NCBI GenBank assembly: GCA_018902755.1
Contig: JAHIQI010000053.1
Location: 1-64,000, forward strand
DNA: 64,000 nucleotides
Direction: 5' to 3'
DNA from: Pseudomonadota bacterium
Lineage (GTDB): Bacteria; Desulfobacterota; Desulfarculia; Desulfarculales; Desulfarculaceae
Shown: in pieces, positions 56,733 to 64,000 of the stretch
Layout: the number at the start of each line of letters is the position of its first letter
Position numbering within the stretch: position 1 is the stretch's first letter
The notes under the pieces: generated by a model
The model's database searches: none
The model's input: the letters and a program-made list of their open reading frames with translations, nothing else
Told to the model about the DNA's origin: nothing
Translations under genes and position numbers: made by a program

Positions 56733-57636
56733 GGGGCTGCTTCTCCGATTCCTGCAACAGCGTCACGATCCGGGCCAACTCCGGACGCCAGTCGGCCAGA
56801 GCCAAGCCGAAACGTTGCTTTATCTTAGTACAATCCAAGGCCGAATAGGCCGGGCGTTTGGCCGGGGCGGCGAAAACCTCGCTGCCCACCGGCTCGATGG
56901 TCAAGTCCTTGCCCAGGGACTCGCGGGCCTCGGCCCAGATCATCTGGGCGAACTCATGGCGGTTGATGACCAATGGGCCGCTCAGGTGATAGGTGCCCCA
57001 GGCCGCTTCGCCCTGCTCCAGCACCATGGCCGCCAGGGTGAGCAGGGCCCGGGCCAGGTCCGCCGCCGGGGTGGGGCAACCCACCTGGTCGTCCACCACC
57101 TTGATGGCCGGGCGGGAGCGCATCAGCTCCAGCATGAGGTGGATGAAGTTGCGGGCCAAGGCCCCGAATAGCCAGGAGGTGCGCACGATGAGATGTCGAG
57201 GGCAGGCGGCGCGCACCAATGCTTCGCCCTGAAGCTTGGACGCGCCGTACTGGTTCACCGGCTGGGGCGGGTCGCTCTCCAGGTATGGCCTGGTCTGGCC
57301 GCCGCCGCCGAACACGTAGTCCGTGGAGATGTGGATCAAGGGCGCGCCCGCCTCATGGCAGGCCTGGGCCAGGTTCTCCGGCCCCTGGGCGTTCACCGCC
57401 AAAGCCGCCTTGGGCCGGCTCTCGGCCCCGTCCACGTTGGAAAAGGCGGCCGCGTTGATCACCAGGCCGGGCCGGTGCCGGGCCATTGCCCCAGCCACCT
57501 GCTCGGCGTCGGTGATGTCCACCTGGGCGCGGGCCAGGCCGACCAACTCCAGGCCGGGAGGCGGCGCGGCGGCGAGCAGTTCGCGCCCCAGCATGCCACC
57601 GGCCCCGAACACCAGAATTTTATTTTGCTCGGCCAT
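56725..57636 (-). CDS. rmlD: dTDP-4-dehydrorhamnose reductase
   Basis: A 303-residue SDR. NKILVFGAGGMLGRELLAAA binds NADPH; HISTDYVFGGGGQ and YGASKLQGEALV carry the catalytic Thr/Tyr/Lys. It makes dTDP-L-rhamnose in the last step. It is the first gene of the rmlD-rmlA-rmlB-rmlC-like operon. GAGGGT lies just before the ATG. Confidence 0.95.
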   Translation of the reverse strand: MAEQNKILVFGAGGMLGRELLAAAPPPGLELVGLARAQVDITDAEQVAGAMARHRPGLVINAAAFSNVDGAESRPKAALAVNAQGPENLAQACHEAGAPLIHISTDYVFGGGGQTRPYLESDPPQPVNQYGASKLQGEALVRAACPRHLIVRTSWLFGALARNFIHLMLELMRSRPAIKVVDDQVGCPTPAADLARALLTLAAMVLEQGEAAWGTYHLSGPLVINRHEFAQMIWAEARESLGKDLTIEPVGSEVFAAPAKRPAYSALDCTKIKQRFGLALADWRPELARIVTLLQESEKQPRV

Positions 57637-57781
57637 ACCCTCGTTTCGTCCAAGCCGATGAGCTTTCCAAGCTTTGAGCGCTGATTGGTTGGCCTTAGTT
57701 TACGCACCTCGGGACGGCAGGCAAGCTTTTTTGGTCAAAAGACGGACCGGGCTTGAGGGAATGGAGGTATCGCCGATTACC

Positions 57782-59500
57782 TTAGTTCACGGACACCTGG
57801 TTGGTAGCGGGGTTGATTGGGCCACGGATTTTCCTGAGCCTGACCCAGTCGGTCAACGACCAGACCAGCGCCGACAGCGCCAGCCACTGCGAGGCCAGAG
57901 TTAACGTATAGTGGTAATCAAAGTACCTGCCCACGTCCAGGGAATGAACCGCCGCCACGGTCAGGTCGGCTAAAAATGCGGCTCCGAAACAGGTCAAGGA
58001 CATAACGGTCAGCAGCAAGCCCGCCGAAGAAATATCCACCCCCTTCTTCCTCTTGAAATAAGCCAGCAGGCAATAAACGCCCAGGACCGCCAGCATAAGC
58101 GGATAATAAATTATCCGTAGCGCCCCATAGACGGCCTTTTTCAACGGAGACACCTGTAAGGTGAAAATCGCTTGGCCATCGATCTTTTGGCGCAGCGCCT
58201 TAAGGTATTCGCGCAGGAAGGGCAGAGCATCTTCGTTGCGGCTTATATTGCCGCCAGCCGCCTGGAGTACCGCCTTGACGTCACCGAACTCATTATAACC
58301 ATCGACCCTATACAAACGTGGGTTCCAACGATAGTAGATGGCCAGTTGCCCCAAAATCTTGTTCAAATACGTCCCCGGGCTAGTGAGAACGTAGCGGTAA
58401 TAGTAATGCATGAAAAAGGCTTTTTGCCCCTGGGGGGTGAGCTTGTTCAACCGGGCTACGGCAGCATAACCGCTTGGCGAATAGTAAAGCTCATCCGGAT
58501 TGTAGCCGAGGGAGGGGTACCAAATCTTACGGCTGCGGTCCATCTCGCTTTGCCGCTCTATCATATCGTTGACCGACTTGATCAAGGCGCGGTCAAAAGG
58601 CGGATGCTCCGCTTTCAGGTCGTCCTCCAAGAGCCCTTTGATGCCGCCAAGGTGCCAGGTGAACAGCGTCGTGGGCGTGAATGTGACCGCAGCCGGGTCG
58701 TGGCGCGACAAATACTTTTGCCAGAGCAACAGCGGAGCGAACAGCAAAGCCAACAGCAAGAGGTAGACAGCCACTGGGTTAATCAGCTTGGCGTTGTAGG
58801 CGGCCTTGAGAAGCAGAAAAAGAATAATGGGAGACATGACCGCGAAGCCCCAATTGGGCTTGTGGAAATAAGCGGCAACGCTTATCAGGGCCAGCAAAAA
58901 CACCGGCAGGATAAAGCTTTCGCCGCGGATCAGTTTGCGCGCCGCCAGCCAAGAGAAATAGATGAACAAAGCCATAATAAAAGGCGCGATGGCTTCGGGT
59001 TGGATGAAATGCTCGTACCAAACTATGGTGGGGCTCCCCAGATACAGCCATATGAACCCCAACACGAACAACCACGATGACACCAACTTGATCTTGCCGC
59101 TGCTGTTTACGCGGATGATGTCAGCCATCACCGAAAGTATAAGTAGACCACCCAACACATTGAGTGCCTTCTGTACTATCCCCAGCATTAAAAACGACTT
59201 GGTGACTTGCAATACCACGGTCAGGAACAGAGGGTAGCCGAAGGTCCGGCTGTATATGGTTTCCAGGGCTCCGTCGTTCATCCAGCGCAAAGCTGGCAAA
59301 AGATATCCCCAGCCATCCGGCCATATAACTGGATAATAGGTTTCCAGCGGGCGCATTTGCCGGATAGCCATGAAGATCAGCATTACCAATAAAATTTTCA
59401 ACGGGGTGGGCCACCAAAGCGGACGTGGCTCAACTAAGGCATGATCGGTATTGCTATCGTTCCCTCTAACTTTGTTTTGAGGCAAGATTGAAAACTCCAA
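57782..59500 (-). CDS. Multi-pass membrane protein, possibly lipid-linked-sugar transferase
   Basis: A 572-residue protein with about 11-12 helices. The first loop contains ETYYPVIWPDGWGYLLPALR and YSRTFGYPLFLTVVLQV, an arrangement seen in GT39/ArnT-type transferases. A long soluble loop (about 300-420) has KIWYPSLGYNPDELYYSPSG. Base composition is visibly lower in GC than the rml genes, a common sign of transfer in surface-glycan clusters. No catalytic assignment is safe. Confidence 0.6.
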   Translation of the reverse strand: MEFSILPQNKVRGNDSNTDHALVEPRPLWWPTPLKILLVMLIFMAIRQMRPLETYYPVIWPDGWGYLLPALRWMNDGALETIYSRTFGYPLFLTVVLQVTKSFLMLGIVQKALNVLGGLLILSVMADIIRVNSSGKIKLVSSWLFVLGFIWLYLGSPTIVWYEHFIQPEAIAPFIMALFIYFSWLAARKLIRGESFILPVFLLALISVAAYFHKPNWGFAVMSPIILFLLLKAAYNAKLINPVAVYLLLLALLFAPLLLWQKYLSRHDPAAVTFTPTTLFTWHLGGIKGLLEDDLKAEHPPFDRALIKSVNDMIERQSEMDRSRKIWYPSLGYNPDELYYSPSGYAAVARLNKLTPQGQKAFFMHYYYRYVLTSPGTYLNKILGQLAIYYRWNPRLYRVDGYNEFGDVKAVLQAAGGNISRNEDALPFLREYLKALRQKIDGQAIFTLQVSPLKKAVYGALRIIYYPLMLAVLGVYCLLAYFKRKKGVDISSAGLLLTVMSLTCFGAAFLADLTVAAVHSLDVGRYFDYHYTLTLASQWLALSALVWSLTDWVRLRKIRGPINPATNQVSVN

Positions 59501-59546
59501 ACCACTATAAAGAGCCGATCAACAATAGCACCTAAATCATGGGTGC

Positions 59547-60356
59547 CTAGCCATTATGCCGCCGGAAAAGGAACTCGGTGTTGGCCTCGCCGGTGGCTAT
59601 CTTTTCCAGAGTAAAACCCAGATCCTCGCAAAACGCCACGGCATCGGCATCGTAGACGAACTGCATGGGCCATCCACCCAACCAATCGCGGATGTCGGTG
59701 AAAAGGTTCATGCCGCGTTGGTTTTTGTATTCGCGATATCGCCGGCAGATAGTTGGCAGTCTGCGCGGGTCCTTACCCATCATGAAGCGCCAGACGTACC
59801 AAAGCTCCATGCGGCGGCGAGTCCAGCGGCCAGAGGATACGTACTTGCGTTTGATATCCAGCCAGAATTCAGGCGGCGGGTCGATCTGCACGTCGGCCGA
59901 GTAAAGGGCGATATAGAAAAGCCCACCCGGCTTCACGCGCCCGGCGGCGTTGCGGATGGCTCGCCATACATCGCCGGTGTGGTGCAAAACCCCCCAGGAG
60001 TAGACCAGGTCGAAGCGGGGCAAGGATGTCACGTAATCATCGTCCAACACCGAGCCCTGCTCCGCTGCCCAGTTTTTTGGGTCAGAGAGTTTGTGGCGCA
60101 GGAGGTTGGTTGCGGCCACGGACTGAGGATCATAGTCAAAGCCCAACACGGCCCGGGCCTTGGCCAAATAGGCTGCCAAGGAGTGCAGGCCGCTGCCGCA
60201 ACCGATATCCAAAACCGTCATGCCTGTCAGATCCGGCAGGCCCAGGAACTCCAGCAGGTGTTTTTTAGAGGCTTCCACCTTTTCCTGGCTGAAGGTCTTC
60301 TCGATAAAATCCAGCCAATTCTTACCGAACTCGAAGCGTAGCGTGGCCTCGCTCAT
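59547..60356 (-). CDS. Class I SAM-dependent methyltransferase
   Basis: A 269-residue methyltransferase. The SAM site is VLDIGCGSGLHSLAAYLA (about 48-65), with LGFDYDPQSV and FDLVYSWGVLHHTGD after it. The C-terminal half is basic and rich in aromatic residues. The ATG at 60356 has GAAGGGAAA just upstream; a longer frame start at 60464 would overlap the previous gene. It probably modifies a sugar or lipid in the glycan pathway. Confidence 0.83.
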   Translation of the reverse strand: MSEATLRFEFGKNWLDFIEKTFSQEKVEASKKHLLEFLGLPDLTGMTVLDIGCGSGLHSLAAYLAKARAVLGFDYDPQSVAATNLLRHKLSDPKNWAAEQGSVLDDDYVTSLPRFDLVYSWGVLHHTGDVWRAIRNAAGRVKPGGLFYIALYSADVQIDPPPEFWLDIKRKYVSSGRWTRRRMELWYVWRFMMGKDPRRLPTICRRYREYKNQRGMNLFTDIRDWLGGWPMQFVYDADAVAFCEDLGFTLEKIATGEANTEFLFRRHNG

Positions 60357-60366
60357 GGCTTTCCCT

Positions 60367-61965
60367 TCATAAGATACCCCCTCTACGGGAATCGAAGCGG
60401 ACCTCTTGCGTCGCCGCCCCGCCGATCTGCCGCCGATCAAGTTGGTAAACCGCCAGAGTCTCATCGATCATGCGTTCCAGTCCGAAGCGCCGCTGCACCC
60501 AAGGCAGACCTTCGGTTTGGGCCCGCCGCCGCCAATCCTGGTCATCCCACAGGCGTTTCAACTCTTGGGCGATGTAGCGCGGGTCGTCGCGTTCCAGAAC
60601 CCAGCCGGTAACCCCATGCCGCATGGTTTCCGGTGCCCCCCCCGCCTTGGTGGACACCACCGGCACTCCCAGGGACTGGGCCTCCACGAGTACGTTGGGC
60701 AGGCCCTCCACCCGGGAGGTGAGCAGGAACAGGTCCATGGCGGCCATGGCCGCAAACACCTCCTTGGTGCGTCCCAACCAATGCAGCCTGCCGCCCAGAC
60801 CCAGCTTTTTCGTCTTGCGCTGGACGGCTTTAAACATGGGGCCATCGCCGGCCACGATGAAATGGGCCTCTGGCAGCAGGGCGGTTAGATGGGCTGCGGA
60901 CTCCAGCCACAGACCGGGCCGTTTTTCCTCGGACAGGCGCATGGCGCTGCCCACCACCGGCGCGCCGGGGGGAATGCCCAGCCGTTCGCGCAGGTGTGGC
61001 CGCTGCTCCCGGCTGGCGCGCAGGCGAGACTCCTCGAAAACAAAACCGTTTCGCAATATGGTGATGCTCCCCTGGGGAAGTTCCAGCCACTGCTCGTAGG
61101 CCTCGGCCCCGGCCTGGCTGTTGTTGATCATCACCACTCCGGGCTGCCGGGCCAGCCAGCGGTAGCAGTCGCGCATGTAGGGCTGATACAGCAAAAAATT
61201 GGTGGGCGGCACGCTGCGCATGCCCAGCACGATGCGCGGCACTCCCAGAGCCACCGCGGCCAATCCGCCCTTGACGTTCACCTCATCCAGCCACAAGTGA
61301 GCCACCTCGGGCCGGTGTTGGGCCAAGACGCGCAAGTGGGCCCGCATGCTGGTGATCTTGCGGGGAAGCTTGCCCAGGGCCGAAGCGGCGTGGGCGGGCA
61401 ATTCCTGTGTGTGGTCCAGGTCGTCAAAGGCAACCGCCCGCACCCCGGCCTGGGTCAGATCCGGCAGAAAAAAGCGATCCGCTTCATCCTGCAGAGAGGC
61501 CACCGTCACCGCCAGGCCGGTCATTCCCCGCGCCTGCAATCCCTGGGCGGTGAGCACTAGCTGGCGTTCGGAGCCGCCGCCACCCAGGGTGCCGATCATC
61601 ATGGCCACCCCCTTGTGGCCTTGGCCCAGCCGGGCAGGCGTGGGCAAGGCCTGGCCGAAATTTTCCAGCCGCCCGGCGTAATTGATTACCAGGCGCGGAG
61701 TCAACTCGTGCACCCAACGCTGGGCCGACTTTACAACCCGCCCCAGGCCCGGATGGGAGGCGGCCCGGAGTCTCAAAGCCAGCAAACGCAGGCGGACGTT
61801 TTGCCTTAAATTCATGGCCCGGGTCAGCAGGCCGTACACCCGGTCGGCCAAAGGCCTGCGGATGGCGGCGGGCAGCAAATGCCGAGCCAATGCTTGCAAA
61901 CGCCGGATCATGCGGCGGTATCCGAGCACCAATGGTTCGCGGCGGTCCGGGACCGCAACTTCCAA
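60367..61965 (-). CDS. GT4-family glycosyltransferase
   Basis: A GT-B transferase of up to 532 residues, longer than usual because of a basic N-terminal 100 residues. The acceptor side has GVAMMIGTLGGGGSERQLVL (about 120). The donor side has VVGSAMRLSEEKRPGLWLES and LLTSRVEGLPNVLVEAQSLG (E-x7-E, about 425-442), then VVSTKAGGAPETMRHGVTGW. The start is uncertain: TTG at 61965 lacks a ribosome site, and an ATG at 61911 is also possible. It ends 10 nt before the methyltransferase at 60356. Confidence 0.84.
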   Translation of the reverse strand: MEVAVPDRREPLVLGYRRMIRRLQALARHLLPAAIRRPLADRVYGLLTRAMNLRQNVRLRLLALRLRAASHPGLGRVVKSAQRWVHELTPRLVINYAGRLENFGQALPTPARLGQGHKGVAMMIGTLGGGGSERQLVLTAQGLQARGMTGLAVTVASLQDEADRFFLPDLTQAGVRAVAFDDLDHTQELPAHAASALGKLPRKITSMRAHLRVLAQHRPEVAHLWLDEVNVKGGLAAVALGVPRIVLGMRSVPPTNFLLYQPYMRDCYRWLARQPGVVMINNSQAGAEAYEQWLELPQGSITILRNGFVFEESRLRASREQRPHLRERLGIPPGAPVVGSAMRLSEEKRPGLWLESAAHLTALLPEAHFIVAGDGPMFKAVQRKTKKLGLGGRLHWLGRTKEVFAAMAAMDLFLLTSRVEGLPNVLVEAQSLGVPVVSTKAGGAPETMRHGVTGWVLERDDPRYIAQELKRLWDDQDWRRRAQTEGLPWVQRRFGLERMIDETLAVYQLDRRQIGGAATQEVRFDSRRGGIL

Positions 61966-62022
61966 ATTTTCAGGCAGGTCGAGTTTGTCTGTTTCAAAAG
62001 GCTACCTCGTTGTTACGCCCGC

Positions 62023-62976
62023 CTAGCGGCCGGACAATCGCCACATGGTGCGCAACTTGCGCAACACCCGGGCGCAAAAGACGCCGACTTCCCCGCGCCG
62101 GAGCGAAACCCGTTCCGCCATGGAGAGGCCATTTTTCTTGCGGCCTATGTAGAGCAGGTTAGCTTCGCTGCCTATGGTTACCGGACGGTTTTCCCTGATC
62201 ATCGTGATGTGTGAAGGCGGATCGGCTTTTTTATCACCCTCGCCCGTCTCGCTTTCCTGTACGGAAAACAGGTTTTCGCTGAACTCCAGGCAGTGGGTGG
62301 CCACCTCGTCAAACCCGTACTTACTCAGCAAGGCCGGCAGGCTGTTCCGGTCCAGGGAGCGCACATGCTGCCAGCGATGAAAAGAGGCGTCGCACACGGG
62401 GCAGTAAACCCGGCTTCGTTCCAAGTTTTCACTATTGGGAGCCGTGACTATGAGCAAGCCACCCGGTTTGAGCATCGCCCCCAGTCCGTACAAAAAGCCG
62501 TCCAACTCCGGCTCCAGCACGTGCTCGATTACCTCGGTGAGTAAAACCACGTCAAAGGTTTGCCCGCTGTCGGGCCCCAGCACCCCCAGGAAGCCATCCA
62601 ACCCGGCCAACTTTTTAGTGAGGGTGGCGGTGCGCTGGGCGGAGGGCTCAAAAGCCGCTGCCTGGTATCCCCGGCGGCAGAGGATTTCCACCAACTGGCC
62701 GTCGCCCGCCCCAAAGTCAAGGATACGGTCTTGGCTGGAAATAAGATGGGCAACGGCGGAAACGAAACTCTCCCCCCCCAAGGCGGCGAAACCCTGGGCC
62801 ATGGATTGGGTCTGGGCCTGTCCGTCCCAAAAGCGCCGCACCGACTCCGGGGTCCAGGCCAGGGGTCTAGGCTGGGCCGGCTCTCCCGCCAAGCGGGCAT
62901 GGAGCAATTCCAACAAATCCCTGGCCTGTTGGGGGGGCAACCTGCCTACATCAATGATTGGATCATGCGGTGTCAA
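62023..62976 (-). CDS. Class I SAM-dependent methyltransferase with Cys-pair insert
   Basis: A 317-residue methyltransferase. SAM motif RILDFGAGDGQLVEIL (about 84-99) and DVVLLTEVIEHVLEPELDG are clear. A SRVYCPVCDASFHRWQHVRS segment near 185 may hold a metal or act in substrate binding. TTG at 62976 is the likely start: it overlaps the preceding TGA (TTGA) and has GGGAG 9 nt before. The longer frame to 63051 would lie inside the neighbour. Confidence 0.82.
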   Translation of the reverse strand: MTPHDPIIDVGRLPPQQARDLLELLHARLAGEPAQPRPLAWTPESVRRFWDGQAQTQSMAQGFAALGGESFVSAVAHLISSQDRILDFGAGDGQLVEILCRRGYQAAAFEPSAQRTATLTKKLAGLDGFLGVLGPDSGQTFDVVLLTEVIEHVLEPELDGFLYGLGAMLKPGGLLIVTAPNSENLERSRVYCPVCDASFHRWQHVRSLDRNSLPALLSKYGFDEVATHCLEFSENLFSVQESETGEGDKKADPPSHITMIRENRPVTIGSEANLLYIGRKKNGLSMAERVSLRRGEVGVFCARVLRKLRTMWRLSGR

Positions 62977-63926
62977 AGGAGTTTGCTCCCTGCTGTTTGG
63001 CCGGTTTTGCCACCGTCGATTCCGGGGGATTTTTTCTTTCCGTCCAAACACCGCTTCATCACCATGGCCTGTCCCGTGGAGAGCAAAATAAGTTCCTCCG
63101 TTTTTCCCGCGAAGAGATCCTCAGTCACCTGCCGCGCGCCGGGGCAGGACTTGAAGCCGTGGTCATCGAAAAGCATGACGCCCCCGACACTCAGGCGGGG
63201 ATAAAAAAATTTGATGGAGTCCAGGGTGGGCTGGGCCAAATCCACGTCTACATGTACGAAGCAAAAATTGTCCCCGGCCACTTGGTGGAAGCGCTCGGGA
63301 ATCCACCCTGGATAGACGCGGTAATTGTCCAGGCCTTCCAGGGTGGAGGCGACGTCTTCCGTGGTGGACACGAAGCGCCCCTGCTCCCAGTAGGAGCCGT
63401 CGGCATCTTCGGGAGCGGGCAGCCCCTGAAAGGAATCGAACAGGTGCACCGTTTTGCCCAGGGGCTGCGCGGCGCGGCACATGAGCTGGGCCGAGGCCCC
63501 CTTGTACACCCCGCACTCGGCCAGATCGCCCTCCAGGTGCAGCACAAGTTTCAAAAGCTGGTTCAGGGTGTACTTGCGGTCCAGGGAATGCCAATTGTTT
63601 GGGTCCATGATTTTGCGGTAATAGGCCAGGAACTCCTCATCCTCCAGGAAGAGGCGGCCGAATTCGCAAAACTTATATTTTGGGTACACCGCCGTGGTCA
63701 AAGCCTCGGCCAGTTGATAGCGCCTCTCTTCCACAGGAGTGGGCCCATGCCCCTGACCCAGGATGGTCATCAGCTTGGCGGTTATTCCCGGCTCCAAGCT
63801 CTCCAACTCCCGGACCAACTCCGGGGCCAGTTGCTCGGGGGTGGACGGCTCGGGAGATGATTGTTGCCCCCGGCCACCCTTAAGCCGATTTATAAGATCG
63901 CTAAACCGTGCCATTATCGCATTCAT
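62973..63926 (-). CDS. TylF/MycF-family O-methyltransferase
   Basis: A protein of about 317 residues of the macrocin O-methyltransferase type. LEGDLAECGVYKGASAQLM is the SAM site, HLFDSFQGLPAPEDADGSYW and FVHVDVDLAQPTLDSIKFF the metal and substrate part, and GGVMLFDDHGFKSCPGA completes the active site. ATGs at 63926 and 63914 are both possible; neither has a strong ribosome site. It is the paralogue of the protein at 31753-32577. Confidence 0.83.
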   Translation of the reverse strand: MNAIMARFSDLINRLKGGRGQQSSPEPSTPEQLAPELVRELESLEPGITAKLMTILGQGHGPTPVEERRYQLAEALTTAVYPKYKFCEFGRLFLEDEEFLAYYRKIMDPNNWHSLDRKYTLNQLLKLVLHLEGDLAECGVYKGASAQLMCRAAQPLGKTVHLFDSFQGLPAPEDADGSYWEQGRFVSTTEDVASTLEGLDNYRVYPGWIPERFHQVAGDNFCFVHVDVDLAQPTLDSIKFFYPRLSVGGVMLFDDHGFKSCPGARQVTEDLFAGKTEELILLSTGQAMVMKRCLDGKKKSPGIDGGKTGQTAGSKLL

Positions 63927-64000
63927 CTTTGCGAGGCGAAAAAACCGCCATGCGCGCCTCAAGGTTGACCACCGAGGTGGTGAAAATGTCCCCCGGCCCC
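63901..64000 (-). CDS. C-terminal fragment of an upstream gene
   Basis: An open frame enters from the right edge and stops at 63901-63903. The visible end contains DIFTTSVVNLEARMAVFS. It overlaps the start of the TylF-like gene, as coupled genes do. Too little is present to name a family. Confidence 0.35.
   Translation of the reverse strand, partial: GPGDIFTTSVVNLEARMAVFSPRKDECDNGTV

Noticed and set aside
1..64000. CRISPR arrays, complete insertion sequences, rRNA genes and a tRNA-Sec
   Set aside because: Looked for regular short repeats, transposase motifs, rRNA cores and a long-acceptor tRNA with TCA anticodon; none was seen.

Overview
The window is GC-rich and almost fully coding. It looks like a chromosomal segment of an anaerobic Desulfobacterota bacterium (sulfate-reducer or syntroph type, possibly Desulfarculales-like). 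This rests on a long HdrA with an MvhD and an FrhB-like partner, large PAS/GAF hybrid kinases, Fe-S flavoenzymes, a tripartite tricarboxylate transporter and the two-subunit glycine decarboxylase. The taxon is an inference; there is no rRNA or other strong marker gene.

Layout. 1-3588 (-): an electron-transfer operon hdrA - mvhD - frhB-like (cut by the window edge). Both hdrA and mvhD contain one in-frame TGA at the place of a conserved cysteine, each followed by a hairpin, so both are read as selenoproteins. 3815-4671: pyrR, then tRNA-Leu(CAA) with its own promoter and terminator. 4886-5283: a frameshifted ParB-like relic beside the tRNA. 5469-9113 (-) and 15584-19459 (+): two hybrid histidine kinases with different periplasmic sensor heads but nearly the same GAF-PAS core. 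Between them lie about 1 kb without a supported gene, a methyltransferase, and an imuB-like/dnaE2 mutagenesis cassette whose dnaE2 carries a one-base frameshift. 19722-26934 (+): GntR regulator, fumarate-reductase-like flavoprotein, Fe-S/GltD-like oxidoreductase and TctCBA, a likely organic-acid uptake and oxidation operon. 27019-31703 (+): tandem glycine riboswitch, gcvT-gcvH-gcvPA-gcvPB, terminator. 32980-39843 (+): PaaK-like acyl-CoA ligase, metallo-beta-lactamase hydrolase and a complete Liv-type ABC importer, a likely carboxylic-acid uptake and activation operon. 39966-43062 (+): purine permease and an unrecognised protein with nucleoside-phosphorylase-like features. 43274-64000: a surface-polysaccharide region with glycosyltransferases, an ABC exporter, a B12-type radical SAM protein, membrane proteins, sugar methyltransferases and the dTDP-rhamnose genes (rmlD-A-B and an RmlC-like epimerase).

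How it fits together. The Hdr module probably passes electrons between a low-potential carrier and an NAD(P)H- or F420-type partner. The two transporter-linked operons feed carboxylic acids into oxidation. The glycine cleavage operon is controlled directly by glycine. In both importer operons a perfect 12-bp hairpin sits between the binding-protein gene and the permease genes, which would keep the binding protein in excess. The last 20 kb builds and exports a cell-surface glycan.
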